Below, in pieces: positions 8,924 through 20,277 of a stretch of DNA of 64,000 bases (positions are counted from its first letter, which is position 1; the number at the start of each line of letters is the position of its first letter). The DNA is taken from positions 1 to 64,000 of the forward strand of contig NZ_LGCN01000200.1 of assembly GCF_001279005.1 (NCBI RefSeq), given 5' to 3'. The notes beneath the pieces are model-generated. The model saw only the letters and a list, made by a program, of their open reading frames with translations. It made no database searches and had not been told where the DNA came from. Both the position numbers and the translations under genes were made by a program. Source of the stretch: Streptomyces caelestis. GTDB taxonomy: Bacteria; Actinomycetota; Actinomycetes; Streptomycetales; Streptomycetaceae.

Positions 8924-8946
8924 TTGTCAGTGGCGTAGGGCAGCAT
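8924..8946 (+). promoter_or_regulatory. putative DNA-damage promoter of dinB
   Basis: TTGTCAGTG at 8924-8932, eight bases, then CAGCAT at 8941-8946 match the actinobacterial LexA-independent damage promoter TTGTCRGTG-N8-TANNNT (RecA-NDp, PafBC-dependent in mycobacteria) except for T to C at the first -10 base. The GTG of dinB lies seven bases after the -10 box, which would make a leaderless mRNA. Confidence 0.65.
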
Positions 8947-8953
8947 CAAGGAC

Positions 8954-10420
8954 GTGAGATCCGCGCCCACGATCCTGCATCTCGACATGGACGCCTTCTT
9001 CGCCTCGGTGGAGCAGGCGTCCAAGCCGAGCCTGCGCGGCAAGGCGGTCGTCGTGGGCGGGCTCGGGCCGCGGGGCGTGGTGGCCACCGCCTCGTACGAG
9101 GCACGGATCTTCGGCGTCCACTCGGCGATGCCCATGGCGCAGGCCCGGCGGCGTGCGCCGAACGCCGCGTACCTGGTGCCGAGGTTCGCTCTCTACCGGT
9201 CGATCAGCGAGCAGGTGATGGGGTTGCTGAGGGCTCTGTCACCGTTGGTGGAGCCGTTGAGCCTGGACGAGGCGTTCGTGGACCTGGAAGCCGGCGGCGC
9301 GGCCCGGGACGAGCGGTCGGCGCGGCTGGCCGGGGCGAAGCTGCGCGCGGACATACGGGCGGTCACGGGGCTCACCGGGTCGGTGGGACTCGCGGCCTCC
9401 AAGATGCTGGCGAAGATCGCCTCGGAGCAGGCGAAGCCGGACGGACTGGTGCTGATCGAGCCGGGCACGGAGCGGGCCCTGCTGGGACCGCTGTCGGTCC
9501 GCACCCTGCCGGGCGTGGGGCCGGCGACCGGTGACCATCTGCGGCGGGCGGGGATCCACACGGTCGACGAGCTCGCCGAGGCCGGGGAGGACGAACTCGT
9601 ACGGCTGCTGGGCAAGGCCCACGGGCACGCGCTGTTCGCGATGGCGCTGGCCCGGGACGAGCGGCCCGTGGTGGCCGAGCGGGAGGCCAAGTCGGTGTCG
9701 GTCGAGGACACGTACGACGTGGACATCCACGACCGGACGCGGGTCGGTACGGAGGTGCGGCGGCTCGCGGAGCGGTGTGTGCGCAGACTGCGGGCAGCGG
9801 GGCTGTCGGGGCGGACCATCGTGCTGAAGGTGCGCCGGTACGACTTCTCCACCCTCACCCGGTCCGAGACGCTGCGGGGCCCCACGGACGATCCGGTGGT
9901 GGTGCGGGAGGCGGCCGCGCGGCTGCTGGACTCGGTCGACACGACGGGCGGGGTGCGGTTGCTGGGCGTCGGGGTCAGCGGACTGGCCGACTACACGCAG
10001 GAGGACCTGTTCGCCCAGGCGGGCGGGCACGCGGACGACCTTCCGCACGAGGAGGCCGAGACCGCGTCCGCGCCGGAGCCGGAGACGCCCGCCGAGCGGC
10101 GCTGGTCGGCCGGACAGGACGTACGCCACACCGTGCACGGGCACGGATGGGTGCAGGGCAGCGGGCTGGGCCGGGTCACGGTGCGCTTCGAGACACCCGG
10201 CTCGGAGCCGGGCCGGGTGAAGACCTTCCGGGTCGACGACCCGGCTCTGGAACCGGCGGAACCGCTGCCGCTGGTGCCCCTGAGACCCGGGGAGGACGAG
10301 GGTGCGGGAGCCGGCGGAGGGCCGGTGGGCGGGGCGGATCAGGCAGGCTTGTCGTTCCCGGCGAGTTTGCCGAAGTCGCGGTCCGGGAGGGGAGGAGGAG
10401 CGGCGAGGTCCAGGCCGTAG
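8954..10420 (+). CDS. dinB: DNA polymerase IV (Y family)
   Basis: 488-residue Y-family translesion polymerase. The palm motif DMDAFFASVEQ near the N-terminus and SLDEAFVDLE carry the metal-binding acidic residues; helix-hairpin-helix and little-finger domains follow. After about residue 385 there is an unusual C-terminal extension (HGHGWVQGSGLGRVTVRFET...) predicted as a small beta domain, plus a charged tail. The last 82 bases overlap the convergent PRC-barrel gene, so the exact biological C-terminus is uncertain. It is probably induced by DNA damage through the promoter motif just upstream. Confidence 0.92.
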   Translation: MRSAPTILHLDMDAFFASVEQASKPSLRGKAVVVGGLGPRGVVATASYEARIFGVHSAMPMAQARRRAPNAAYLVPRFALYRSISEQVMGLLRALSPLVEPLSLDEAFVDLEAGGAARDERSARLAGAKLRADIRAVTGLTGSVGLAASKMLAKIASEQAKPDGLVLIEPGTERALLGPLSVRTLPGVGPATGDHLRRAGIHTVDELAEAGEDELVRLLGKAHGHALFAMALARDERPVVAEREAKSVSVEDTYDVDIHDRTRVGTEVRRLAERCVRRLRAAGLSGRTIVLKVRRYDFSTLTRSETLRGPTDDPVVVREAAARLLDSVDTTGGVRLLGVGVSGLADYTQEDLFAQAGGHADDLPHEEAETASAPEPETPAERRWSAGQDVRHTVHGHGWVQGSGLGRVTVRFETPGSEPGRVKTFRVDDPALEPAEPLPLVPLRPGEDEGAGAGGGPVGGADQAGLSFPASLPKSRSGRGGGAARSRP

Positions 10421-10713
10421 TGGTGGTAGAGCTGGAGTTCCTGCTCGGGGGAGAGGTGGCGGCCCACGCCGAAGTCGGGGGCGTCCTTGATGAGGGCGCG
10501 TTCGAAGGGGACGTGGAGGGCGCCGTCGATGAGGTCGCTGGGTTCCAGGGGGACGAAGGCGTCCCTGCTGAACAGGCCGGTGCGTATCGCCGCCCACTCC
10601 GGTACGCCGGTGGCGTCGTCGAGGTAGACCTCGTCGATCGTGCCGATCCGGTTTCCGTTGCGGTCGAACGCCTTGCGGCCGATCAGGTGGCGCGGATCGA
10701 TGTCGGTCTGCAC
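10339..10713 (-). CDS. PRC-barrel domain protein
   Basis: 124 residues from GTG 10713 (GGAGGG four bases upstream on the minus strand). An N-terminal PRC-barrel (IGRKAFDRNGNRIGTIDEVYL) is followed by a short alpha-helical tail (SPEQELQLYHHYGL). PRC-barrel proteins of this type are common in streptomycetes and have no defined function. It is transcribed away from the glycine riboswitch, and its 3' end overlaps dinB in the antisense direction. Confidence 0.85.
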   Translation of the reverse strand: MQTDIDPRHLIGRKAFDRNGNRIGTIDEVYLDDATGVPEWAAIRTGLFSRDAFVPLEPSDLIDGALHVPFERALIKDAPDFGVGRHLSPEQELQLYHHYGLDLAAPPPLPDRDFGKLAGNDKPA

Positions 10714-10832
10714 GGGCCCTCCACTGGTCGCAAACTCATCCGTAAGCACCACAAAACGGCACAATCCGCTGGACGGCCACTCGAAGGTACCGGCGCGGTG
10801 CTCGCTGGTACGCTGGCAAACGGCTGCTGACC

Positions 10833-11030
10833 CCGTGCGGGAGAGCCCTCCGGACACCATCGGGGGCGCCGAAGGAGCAAATCCTCCCCGGAATCTCTCA
10901 GGCACACGTACCGCACGGACGAGGTCACTCTGGAAAGCAGAGCGGGTGTCGACGGCTTCCGCTCTCACCGACGGTGAAAACCGGACGCCTTCGGGCCGTC
11001 CGGTGAAACTCTCAGGTTGAGATGACAGAG
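10833..11030 (+). promoter_or_regulatory. tandem glycine riboswitch
   Basis: Two glycine aptamers lie in tandem before gcvP. Aptamer 1 spans about 10833-10918 with P1 formed by CCGTGCGG (10833-10840) and CCGCACGG (10911-10918); it contains the GGGAGAG, GCGCCGAAGGAGCAAA and CTCTCAGGC core elements. Aptamer 2 spans about 10922-11030 with GCGGGTGTCG, CACCGACGGTGAAA and AACTCTCAGG, closed by CTCTG/CAGAG. Glycine binding normally turns on the glycine cleavage genes downstream, which fits gcvP. Confidence 0.93.
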
Positions 11031-11096
11031 GGGGAGGCCGTCCGGGTACCCGCGCCGTGGTGCCCTCGAAGGTCGTCGGACCAGGAGGCCTCCTCA

Positions 11097-13982
<2,886 letters not shown>

Positions 13983-13986
13983 CCCA

Positions 13987-14030
13987 TGACGAAGGGCCTC
14001 GCTCCGACGCCGGAGCGAGGCCCTTCGTCA
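13987..14030. terminator. bidirectional terminator between gcvP and modC
   Basis: A perfect 20-bp stem, 13987-14006 paired with 14011-14030, with a 4-base ACGC loop. It sits between the convergent gcvP and modC genes and can serve both. Confidence 0.9.
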
Positions 14031-14037
14031 CGGGCCG

Positions 14038-15129
14038 CTAGGCCGGGTAGGCGTGCGTCTGCGTCGCTTTGACCGCCGCCCAGGCCGGGGCGCCCGGACG
14101 CAGGTCGAGTTCGGCCGCGGCGACCGCGGTGAGGTCGGCGGCTAGGGCGAGTTCGCCGGTGAGCTCCGCGCGGATCCGGTTCCCGTGGGTCTCGAGACCG
14201 GCGACCTCGCAGCGCCAGAGGTTGCGGGCGCTGGAGCCCGCCGGCCGCTCCCGGTACAGGGTGACGGCGTCGGGCGGGAACGCCACGAAGGCGGGCCCGG
14301 AGAGGTCCTCCGTGGTGCTGACGGCGGGGCCCGCGTCGAGCCGCACCGTGTGGCCCTCGGCCTGTCCGCGGTACAGGTTGAGGCCGACCAACTGGGCGAT
14401 GTACTCGGTGCGCGGGTGGCGGGCGATGTCGGAGGGCGTGCCCTCCTGCACGATCCGGCCCCGCTCCACGACGACCAGACGGTCGGCGAGCACCATGGCG
14501 TCCAGCGGGTCGTGCGTGACCAGGACGGCGACGGCCTCGAACGCGGCCAGATGGCGGCGGAGCCGCGCGCGCACCTCCAGCCGGGTGCGGGCGTCCAGGG
14601 CGGCGAGCGGTTCGTCCAGGAGCAGCAGCCGGGGGTGGGTGGCCAGGGCACGGGCGAGGGCCACGCGCTGGGACTGGCCGCCGGACAGCCGCCGGGGCTT
14701 GGCGTCCGCGTGTTCGGCCAGGCCCATGCGGTCGAGCCACTCGGCGGCCCGGGCGCGTGCCTCCGTCCTGCCGGCGCCACGGCAGCGCGGCCCGAAGGCC
14801 ACGTTGTCGAGCGCGGTCAGGTGCGGGAAGAGCAGGTAGTCCTGGAAGACGACACCCACCGGACGCGACTCCGGCGGTGTGCGGCGCAGGTCCACGCCGT
14901 CCAGCCGCAGATGCCCGGTGCTGAGCGGGGTGAGGCCCGCGAGGGCGCGCAGGGCGGTGGTCTTGCCGGCCCCGTTCGGGCCCAGCAGGGCGACGACGTC
15001 ACCGGGTGCGGCGGCCAGCGCGACGTCCAGGTGGAAGGAGCCGCGGTCCACGACGAGCCGCGCGTCCAGGCCCTCGGCGGCGCCGGCCGGGTCGGGCACA
15101 TGCTCGGAGTCCTTCTCGATGCCGGTCAC
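14038..15129 (-). CDS. modC: molybdate ABC transporter ATP-binding protein
   Basis: 363 residues from GTG 15129, which overlaps the modB stop by four bases (GTGA). Walker A is GPNGAGKTT, the signature is LSGGQSQRVALARALA and Walker B is LLLLDEP, followed by a C-terminal TOBE/Mop-type domain from about residue 290. It powers high-affinity molybdate uptake with the ModB permease and ModA lipoprotein encoded just upstream in the same operon. The reading frame is open further upstream, but those codons lie within modB. Confidence 0.9.
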   Translation of the reverse strand: MTGIEKDSEHVPDPAGAAEGLDARLVVDRGSFHLDVALAAAPGDVVALLGPNGAGKTTALRALAGLTPLSTGHLRLDGVDLRRTPPESRPVGVVFQDYLLFPHLTALDNVAFGPRCRGAGRTEARARAAEWLDRMGLAEHADAKPRRLSGGQSQRVALARALATHPRLLLLDEPLAALDARTRLEVRARLRRHLAAFEAVAVLVTHDPLDAMVLADRLVVVERGRIVQEGTPSDIARHPRTEYIAQLVGLNLYRGQAEGHTVRLDAGPAVSTTEDLSGPAFVAFPPDAVTLYRERPAGSSARNLWRCEVAGLETHGNRIRAELTGELALAADLTAVAAAELDLRPGAPAWAAVKATQTHAYPA

Positions 15130-15953
15130 GAGGCGGTCATCCAGCGGTCGCGGAGCCCGGCCAGTACGGCGATGGACACCGCCAGCAGGACCAGGCTGAG
15201 GGCGATGGCGGCGGCCGGGTCGTTCTGCAGGGCGAGGTAGACCGCGAGCGGCATGGTCTGGGTGCGGCCGGGGAAGCTGCCGGCGAAGGTGATCGTCGCG
15301 CCGAACTCCCCGAGTGCCCGCGCCCAGGCCAGTACCGCGCCGGCCGCGATGCCGGGAGCGATCAGCGGCAGCGTGACCCGGCGGAACGCGGTGGAGCGGG
15401 AGGCGCCCAGGGTGGCGGCCGCCTCCTCGTAGCGCGGGTCGGCGGCCCGTAGCGTGCCCTCGACGCTGATGACGAGGAACGGCATCGCCACGAACGTCTC
15501 GGCGAGGACGACGCCCGTGGTGGTGAAGGGCAGGGTGACGCCGAACCACGCGTCCAGCCACTGGCCGACGACGCCGTTGCGGCCCAGGGCGAGCAGCAGG
15601 GCGACACCGCCCACCACCGGGGGCAGCACCAGCGGGAGCGTCACCAGGGCGCGCACCAGGCCGCGGCCGGGGAAGTCCGTGCGGGCCAGCAACCAGGCCA
15701 GCGGGACGCCGGCGACCAGGCTCAGCGCGGTCGCCGTCGTGGCGCAGAGCAGCGACAGGCGCAGTGCGTCCCACACCTCGGGGCTGGTGAGCTGCTCGGG
15801 AAGGCTGCGCCAGGGGGCGCGGAGGAGCAGGGCGATAAGGGGCACCAGGAGGAACGCCAGGCCCAGGAGGGCGGGCACGAGGAGGGCGAGGGGGACACCG
15901 CGGCCGGGGGCGCGCAGACGTGCCTTCCGGGGGGCTTCCCGGCCGGTGGTCAT
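15126..15953 (-). CDS. modB: molybdate ABC transporter permease
   Basis: 275 residues with about six transmembrane helices and the EAA loop (EEAAATLGASRSTAFRRVTLP) that contacts the ATPase. It forms the membrane channel of the molybdate transporter. It overlaps modA by four bases upstream and modC by four bases downstream, so the three genes are translationally coupled. Confidence 0.92.
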   Translation of the reverse strand: MTTGREAPRKARLRAPGRGVPLALLVPALLGLAFLLVPLIALLLRAPWRSLPEQLTSPEVWDALRLSLLCATTATALSLVAGVPLAWLLARTDFPGRGLVRALVTLPLVLPPVVGGVALLLALGRNGVVGQWLDAWFGVTLPFTTTGVVLAETFVAMPFLVISVEGTLRAADPRYEEAAATLGASRSTAFRRVTLPLIAPGIAAGAVLAWARALGEFGATITFAGSFPGRTQTMPLAVYLALQNDPAAAIALSLVLLAVSIAVLAGLRDRWMTAS

Positions 15954-16753
15954 GGCGTCAGGAACCCCGCCCGGCCCAGTACCTCCTGGCCCTCGGGAGA
16001 CTTCACCAGTGCCACGAACGCCTTCGCCGCCGACGGATTGGGGGCGTTCTCGAGCCGGGCGATCGGATAGTCGTTGACGGCCTCGGCGGACTCCGGGAAT
16101 TCCACGCCCTCCACCTTGTCACCGGCCGCCTTCACATCCGTGCGGTACACGACGGCGGCGTCGGCCTCCTTCAGCTCGACCTTCGTCAGGGCGCTCTTGA
16201 CGTCCTGCTCGTACGAGACCGGTTCCAGCTCGACCCCGCCTGCGGCGAGGGCGGTCCGGGCGGCGGCTCCGCAGGGCGCCGTCCTGTCGCACAGGACGAC
16301 CTTGAGGCCGGACGCGGTCAGGTCATCGAGGGAGTCGATCGCGTGCGGGTTGCCCGGCACGGTGGCGATCTCCAGCCGGTTGCGGACGAACGTGCTCGGG
16401 CTGCCCGCCGTGCGTCCCTCGTCCGTGACGAGCTTCATCGTCCTGGCGCTGGCCGCCGCGAAGACGTCGGCCGGCGCACCGTTGTTGACGCCGGCCGCCA
16501 GGCCGTCGCTGCCGCCGAAGCTGAAGGCGACCTCGGTCCCCGGGTGCTCCTCCTCGAAGCGCTCGCCCAGCGTCGTGAAGCTCTCCTTCAGCGAGGCGGC
16601 CGCGAAGACGGTGACCGTGCCGGTGACGCCCTGCCCGCCGGACTCCGCGGACGCCGACGCGCCCGGGCCGGACGCGGAGCAGGCGCTCAGTGCCAGTACG
16701 GCGGCGGCTGCCCCGGCGCCGGCGATCCGACGGGTCCGATGCGAACGGGTCAT
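15950..16753 (-). CDS. modA: molybdate-binding lipoprotein
   Basis: 267 residues with a lipoprotein signal peptide ending in LSAC (lipobox cysteine about residue 25). The mature protein has the ModA hallmarks VTVFAAASLKESFTTL, FSFGGSDGLAAGVNNGAPADVFAAAS and a C-terminal YPIARLENAPNP region. It binds molybdate or tungstate outside the cell for the ModBC transporter. First gene of the modABC operon; the 165-base gap upstream should contain the promoter. Confidence 0.92.
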   Translation of the reverse strand: MTRSHRTRRIAGAGAAAAVLALSACSASGPGASASAESGGQGVTGTVTVFAAASLKESFTTLGERFEEEHPGTEVAFSFGGSDGLAAGVNNGAPADVFAAASARTMKLVTDEGRTAGSPSTFVRNRLEIATVPGNPHAIDSLDDLTASGLKVVLCDRTAPCGAAARTALAAGGVELEPVSYEQDVKSALTKVELKEADAAVVYRTDVKAAGDKVEGVEFPESAEAVNDYPIARLENAPNPSAAKAFVALVKSPEGQEVLGRAGFLTP

Positions 16754-16918
16754 GGCGGAGCACTCCCTCCGTGGGCCGGTGGAAGAGCCCGCGAAGCCCT
16801 CCCGATGCGCCGATCATACTGGCGCATTCACCAGCCTTTTACCGTCTTTCCCCGCGCATGAGCCAGGAAAATTGGCCAGAAGGCGCGCATGTGCGTTCAC
16901 TCGGGTGCGTTGTGGCCG

Positions 16919-17314
16919 TCAGGTGCGGTCGATATGGACGTTCGTCGACTTCACGCGAGCCGTGGCCTCCACGCCGACCTCCAGCCCCAGCTCCTCGACG
17001 GCCTCCCGGGTGAGCAGCGAGACGAGACGGTGCGGGCCGGCCTGGATCTCCACCTGGGCGGCGACGTCACCGAGCTTGATCGCGGTCACGATGCCGGGGA
17101 AGGCGTTGCGGGCGGAGGTGTACGGGGCGCCCTCCTCGACGGCGCCGGCCCTGGCGAGTTCGACGGAGAACGCCGCCAGGTCCCGTCCGTCGACGAGCCG
17201 GCGTCCGCCGTCGTCGCGGTGGGTGGTGAGACGTCCCGCGTCCGCCCAGCGGCGGGCGGTGTCCGGGCTCACGCCGAGCAGCCGCGCTGCCTGGCCGATC
17301 GTGTAGGACTGCAT
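16919..17314 (-). CDS. MerR-type helix-turn-helix protein with Mop molybdenum-binding domain
   Basis: 131 residues from ATG 17314 (an in-frame GTG lies 9 bases earlier). Residues about 3-60 form a DNA-binding helix-turn-helix of excisionase/MerR type (YTIGQAARLLGVSPDTARRW). Residues about 70-131 form a single Mop/TOBE domain (ARNAFPGIVTAIKLGDVAAQ) that binds molybdate oxyanions. It lies just upstream of modABC on the same strand and is a good candidate for the local molybdate-responsive regulator, in place of classical ModE. Regulation of modA is inferred. Confidence 0.82.
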   Translation of the reverse strand: MQSYTIGQAARLLGVSPDTARRWADAGRLTTHRDDGGRRLVDGRDLAAFSVELARAGAVEEGAPYTSARNAFPGIVTAIKLGDVAAQVEIQAGPHRLVSLLTREAVEELGLEVGVEATARVKSTNVHIDRT

Positions 17315-17339
17315 GCCGGTCACGATAGGCCGTACCGGA

Positions 17340-18386
17340 GGCGCGTCGGCCCCGCCCGGCGGGAGCCGCCGTGCTCGCCCGGACGACGAGGTCCGTGCCC
17401 AGTTCCACGCGGGGGAGTCCGGCTGTTCGTCGAGGGTGGGACGCGGCACCGCGCGGACGACGAGTCCGCCCATGTCGGCCAGGGGCCGGCGGACGGTGGT
17501 CGGCGGCGGCGCGGCCCAGCGGACTTTCGGGAGGTCGTCGAAGCCGACCACGCTCATGTCCTCCGGGACCCCGACCCCCCGGCCGCGCGGCGCCCCGATC
17601 GCCCCGGCGCCATCCGGTCGCCGGCCGCGAACACCGCGGTCGGCGGCTTCGGCGGGTCCAGCAGGACGTTGCGGCCCGCGAAGCCGGACTCCGGCTCGAA
17701 GTCGCCGGGCACCGTGGGCGACGCGTCGGGCGTGACGCCCGAGCCTTCGAGCGCCGCGCGGTGGCCGTCTGCCGTGCGCGGGAGCAGAGCAGCCGCGGCG
17801 GCCCGGCGGTCACGCCGCTCCTGCGGTGCCCCAGGGCGAGCGGATGCCCGGTCGCGGCCGGACCGCCCGACCGGTCGGCGGCGCCGGTGGTCGGTACGTC
17901 CAGGCCGGGAGAGTCCGCCGGGTCCACGGCCATCAGCGGCACCCCCGGGATGTGCGACTCGTCGAGCGGCGTGGGCTCCAGCGCCGAGGTCACGAGGATG
18001 ACGCCGTCGGACGCGCGGGCCCGCAGGTTGCGCATCCACTCCCGGGCGTCACCGGAGCGCCCGTGGATCGCCGACGCCGCCGTGCCCGCCCCGGCGCCGT
18101 GGGCGACCTCCTCGACACCGCGGAGGATCTCCACGGCCCAGGGGTTGCCGAGGTCGTCGAAGACGAGGTCGATCAGGGCCGCGCGGGAGGGGGAGGAGGC
18201 GGGGCGCCTGCGGCAGCCGTGACGGCGCAGCAGGTCCTCGACCCGGGCGCGGGTCCGCGAGGAGACGTCGGAGCGGCCGTTGACCACGCGGGAGACGGCC
18301 GCCACGGAGACGCCGGCCCGCCGGGCGATCTCCGTGATCGTGACTCCGCCCCCGGCGCCGGCCTCCTGCGCTGCCACGTGCCCCAC
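17340..18386 (-). pseudogene. LacI family transcriptional regulator, frameshifted
   Basis: A LacI-type regulator can be read only by changing frame three times. The N-terminal helix-turn-helix (TITEIARRAGVSVAAVSRVVNG) and the first half of the sugar-binding domain are in one frame to about 17770. A second frame gives the TAVFAAGDRMAPG part, a third begins at MSVVGFDDLPKVRW (about 17557), and the last piece (VELGTDLVVRASTAAPAG) returns to the first frame near 17410. No original stop can be identified. Decay or sequencing error are both possible. The downstream Mop-domain gene is intact. Confidence 0.8.
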
Positions 18387-18612
18387 CTCCGTGACGAAAC
18401 CCGCGGAACCTCCAGGGTCTCCCGGAAAGCGGGCGCCCGGGGGAAGGCGTCGCGGCGCGGACTCCTGCCGGAGGGCCGCCCGGTCACTCCTCCCACGTGC
18501 CCGACCACGGTGGGTGACGCACCCCGGACACGCGTCGGGGCCGGCGCGCGGGAAGTCCTGCGTCCGGCCCCTCCTCGTCTCCCGGGCGGGCCCCGTTTCC
18601 GCCCGGTCGTGC

Positions 18613-18813
18613 TCAGGCGGTGGTCAGGCTGGCGTCCCGGGGGCGCTGCGGGGCGATGACCCTGCCGTCGGGCAGGAGTTCACCGGTGTCCTCGAAGAAC
18701 ACGACACCGTTGCACAGCAGGCTCCAGCCCTGCTCCGGGTGGTGCGCCACGAGACGGGCGGATTCCCGGTCGGCGGAGTCGGCTGAGGGGCACGGTGGCT
18801 GGTGCTGGCACAT
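18613..18813 (-). CDS. DUF5999 family small protein
   Basis: 66 residues starting MCQHQPPCPSADSADRE and containing VAHHPEQGWSLLCNGVVFFEDTGELLPDG. It matches the small DUF5999 proteins common in Streptomyces. The N-terminal C-x-H-x3-C pattern might bind metal, but no function is known. ATG 18813 was chosen because homologues as I remember them begin MCQHQ; an upstream ATG near 18888 after GGGGGG is possible. Confidence 0.75.
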   Translation of the reverse strand: MCQHQPPCPSADSADRESARLVAHHPEQGWSLLCNGVVFFEDTGELLPDGRVIAPQRPRDASLTTA

Positions 18814-19082
18814 GGGTGGGATCTCTCGCTCTGTGGTGACCTGTGAGTCGGCTGTCGTCTCAGTTCCGCGGCGTGAAGCTTCGTTCATGGCCGCCCCCCC
18901 GTTGTGATGAGTCGGTCGGAAACCAGTGTTGCCCCATGGGCGAGGATCCGCAGGGATTTCGCGGCACCGCTCCTCACAGGTTGAGGACGCGTCACCCACG
19001 CGGACGGTTCATCTCAACTGCACTGTCACTTCGGGTGGTTCACCGTGGCCGGATGGGGCTAGTCCTCCCCTGGGAACAGCAT
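18814..19082. other. intergenic stretch, nothing recognised
   Basis: Between the DUF5999 gene and the terminator of the next minus-strand gene I see no coding potential with a ribosome site and no RNA gene. It should contain the DUF5999 promoter; no clear -10/-35 pair was found. Confidence 0.5.
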
Positions 19083-19119
19083 GTGCCCCGCCGCGTCGAA
19101 GGGCCGGGCGGCGGGGCAC
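19083..19119 (-). terminator. terminator of the 19131-19715 gene
   Basis: A perfect 12-bp stem, GTGCCCCGCCGC at 19083-19094 paired with 19108-19119, with a 13-base loop, twelve bases beyond the stop codon of the minus-strand gene at 19131. Confidence 0.75.
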
Positions 19120-19130
19120 GCGGTGTCTTC

Positions 19131-19715
19131 TCAGGCGGATGAACCGAGCAGGCGGGTCGGTGCCACCCGGTGCGTCAGGACCGGGAGCAGGTCGGTGAAC
19201 CGGTGCGGGCGGTGGGCCGCGATGCCGGGCGGCGCCGGGGCGAGCGGGACGAGCAGATCGGTGGCGCCCGGGTGGCCGGTGGCGCCGTCCGCGGTGGGGT
19301 CGCCGTGCAGCCAGAGCGTCAGCATGTAGAGGCCCGGCACCGAGAGCAGCCGGGGCTGGTACGGCTGCGTCATGGCGTCGGCCTGGCGCAGCGCGAGTTC
19401 GGTGGAGGTGATGTAGGGGCCTTCGAAGAAGCGGGAGAACGTCCAGCCGTCGGCGGTGAGCACGGTGTCCGCGGCGGCCACCGCGCGGTCGCCGGTGCGG
19501 ATCAGGAAGCGCCAGCCGGTCAGCCGGGTCGTGGTCCCGCTGTCGGGGGTGGTCCGGTCCAGGACGTGCACGGGAAGGGGCAGCTCGGGCGAGGCGGGCC
19601 CCTGGGCGACGAGCAGGGAGGGAGTTCGGGCTTCGCGGACCGCGGTCGGCGACGAGAGCGCGGTCAGGACGGAACGCAGTGCGGGCGCGGGAGCCGGGGG
19701 GACATGCAGGGGCAT
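19131..19715 (-). CDS. conserved hypothetical protein
   Basis: 194 residues from ATG 19715 (GAGAGG nine bases upstream). It begins MPLHVPPAPAPALRSVLTAL and has a central region with TGWRFLIRTGDRAVAAADT and SRFFEGPYITSTELALRQAD. There is no signal peptide, membrane helix or catalytic motif that I recognise. Codon usage is normal for the window. I believe it is conserved in Streptomyces as a hypothetical protein; no function can be proposed. Confidence 0.75.
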   Translation of the reverse strand: MPLHVPPAPAPALRSVLTALSSPTAVREARTPSLLVAQGPASPELPLPVHVLDRTTPDSGTTTRLTGWRFLIRTGDRAVAAADTVLTADGWTFSRFFEGPYITSTELALRQADAMTQPYQPRLLSVPGLYMLTLWLHGDPTADGATGHPGATDLLVPLAPAPPGIAAHRPHRFTDLLPVLTHRVAPTRLLGSSA

Positions 19716-20277
19716 GGTGGGTCGCCTCTCATTCGAAGGCACAGTGGCGCGAGGGCGGGGCGTGGCGGGGCGGACGGCGCTGTCAGCTCGCGAAGGTCAG
19801 AGAGGCAGGGGCCGGGGGCCGAGTCCGGGGAACGGGGGCGAGGAGTGCCGCACGCCGCCTCCCGGCTGGATCACTCGAGCCGTGGGCGCCAACCTTCTGC
19901 CTTGTGCGCAAAGTTTATACGACACGTGTTCAGACTGTGTTTCGACTAGCTGTTTCCGACCGGCGGAACAAGGGTACTTCTGGCCGGTGGAATGCGAAAA
20001 TCATCCCGATTTCAGGTGGGGCGCACGGCGATGACCTCGGAAAATGGCCGCGAAGTGGTCGGCCAATTCTCGTCGGCGTTTTTCACGAGTTCGCAACCGA
20101 CCCGTAAGTCGCCTTCTGCGCCATGCCCCGTGAATGTGCCACTGGTCACATCGACCAGACTAGCGGTCGATGGCGCCCTCCGGGGCGTTATCGATCGCAT
20201 CGACGGGGCATCCTTGCCTGTGGACCGGGACCCCGGCGGACGATCTTCGGTCCGCCTGCGCGAGGAAGGACGCTTCG
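19716..20277. other. divergent intergenic region with an AT-rich island
   Basis: 562 bases between two divergently transcribed genes. The stretch around 19905-19960 is unusually AT-rich for this genome (GCAAAGTTTATACGACACG) and contains TATAAA on the minus strand, a likely -10 region for the hypothetical gene at 19715. No RNA or small gene could be supported. Confidence 0.45.
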
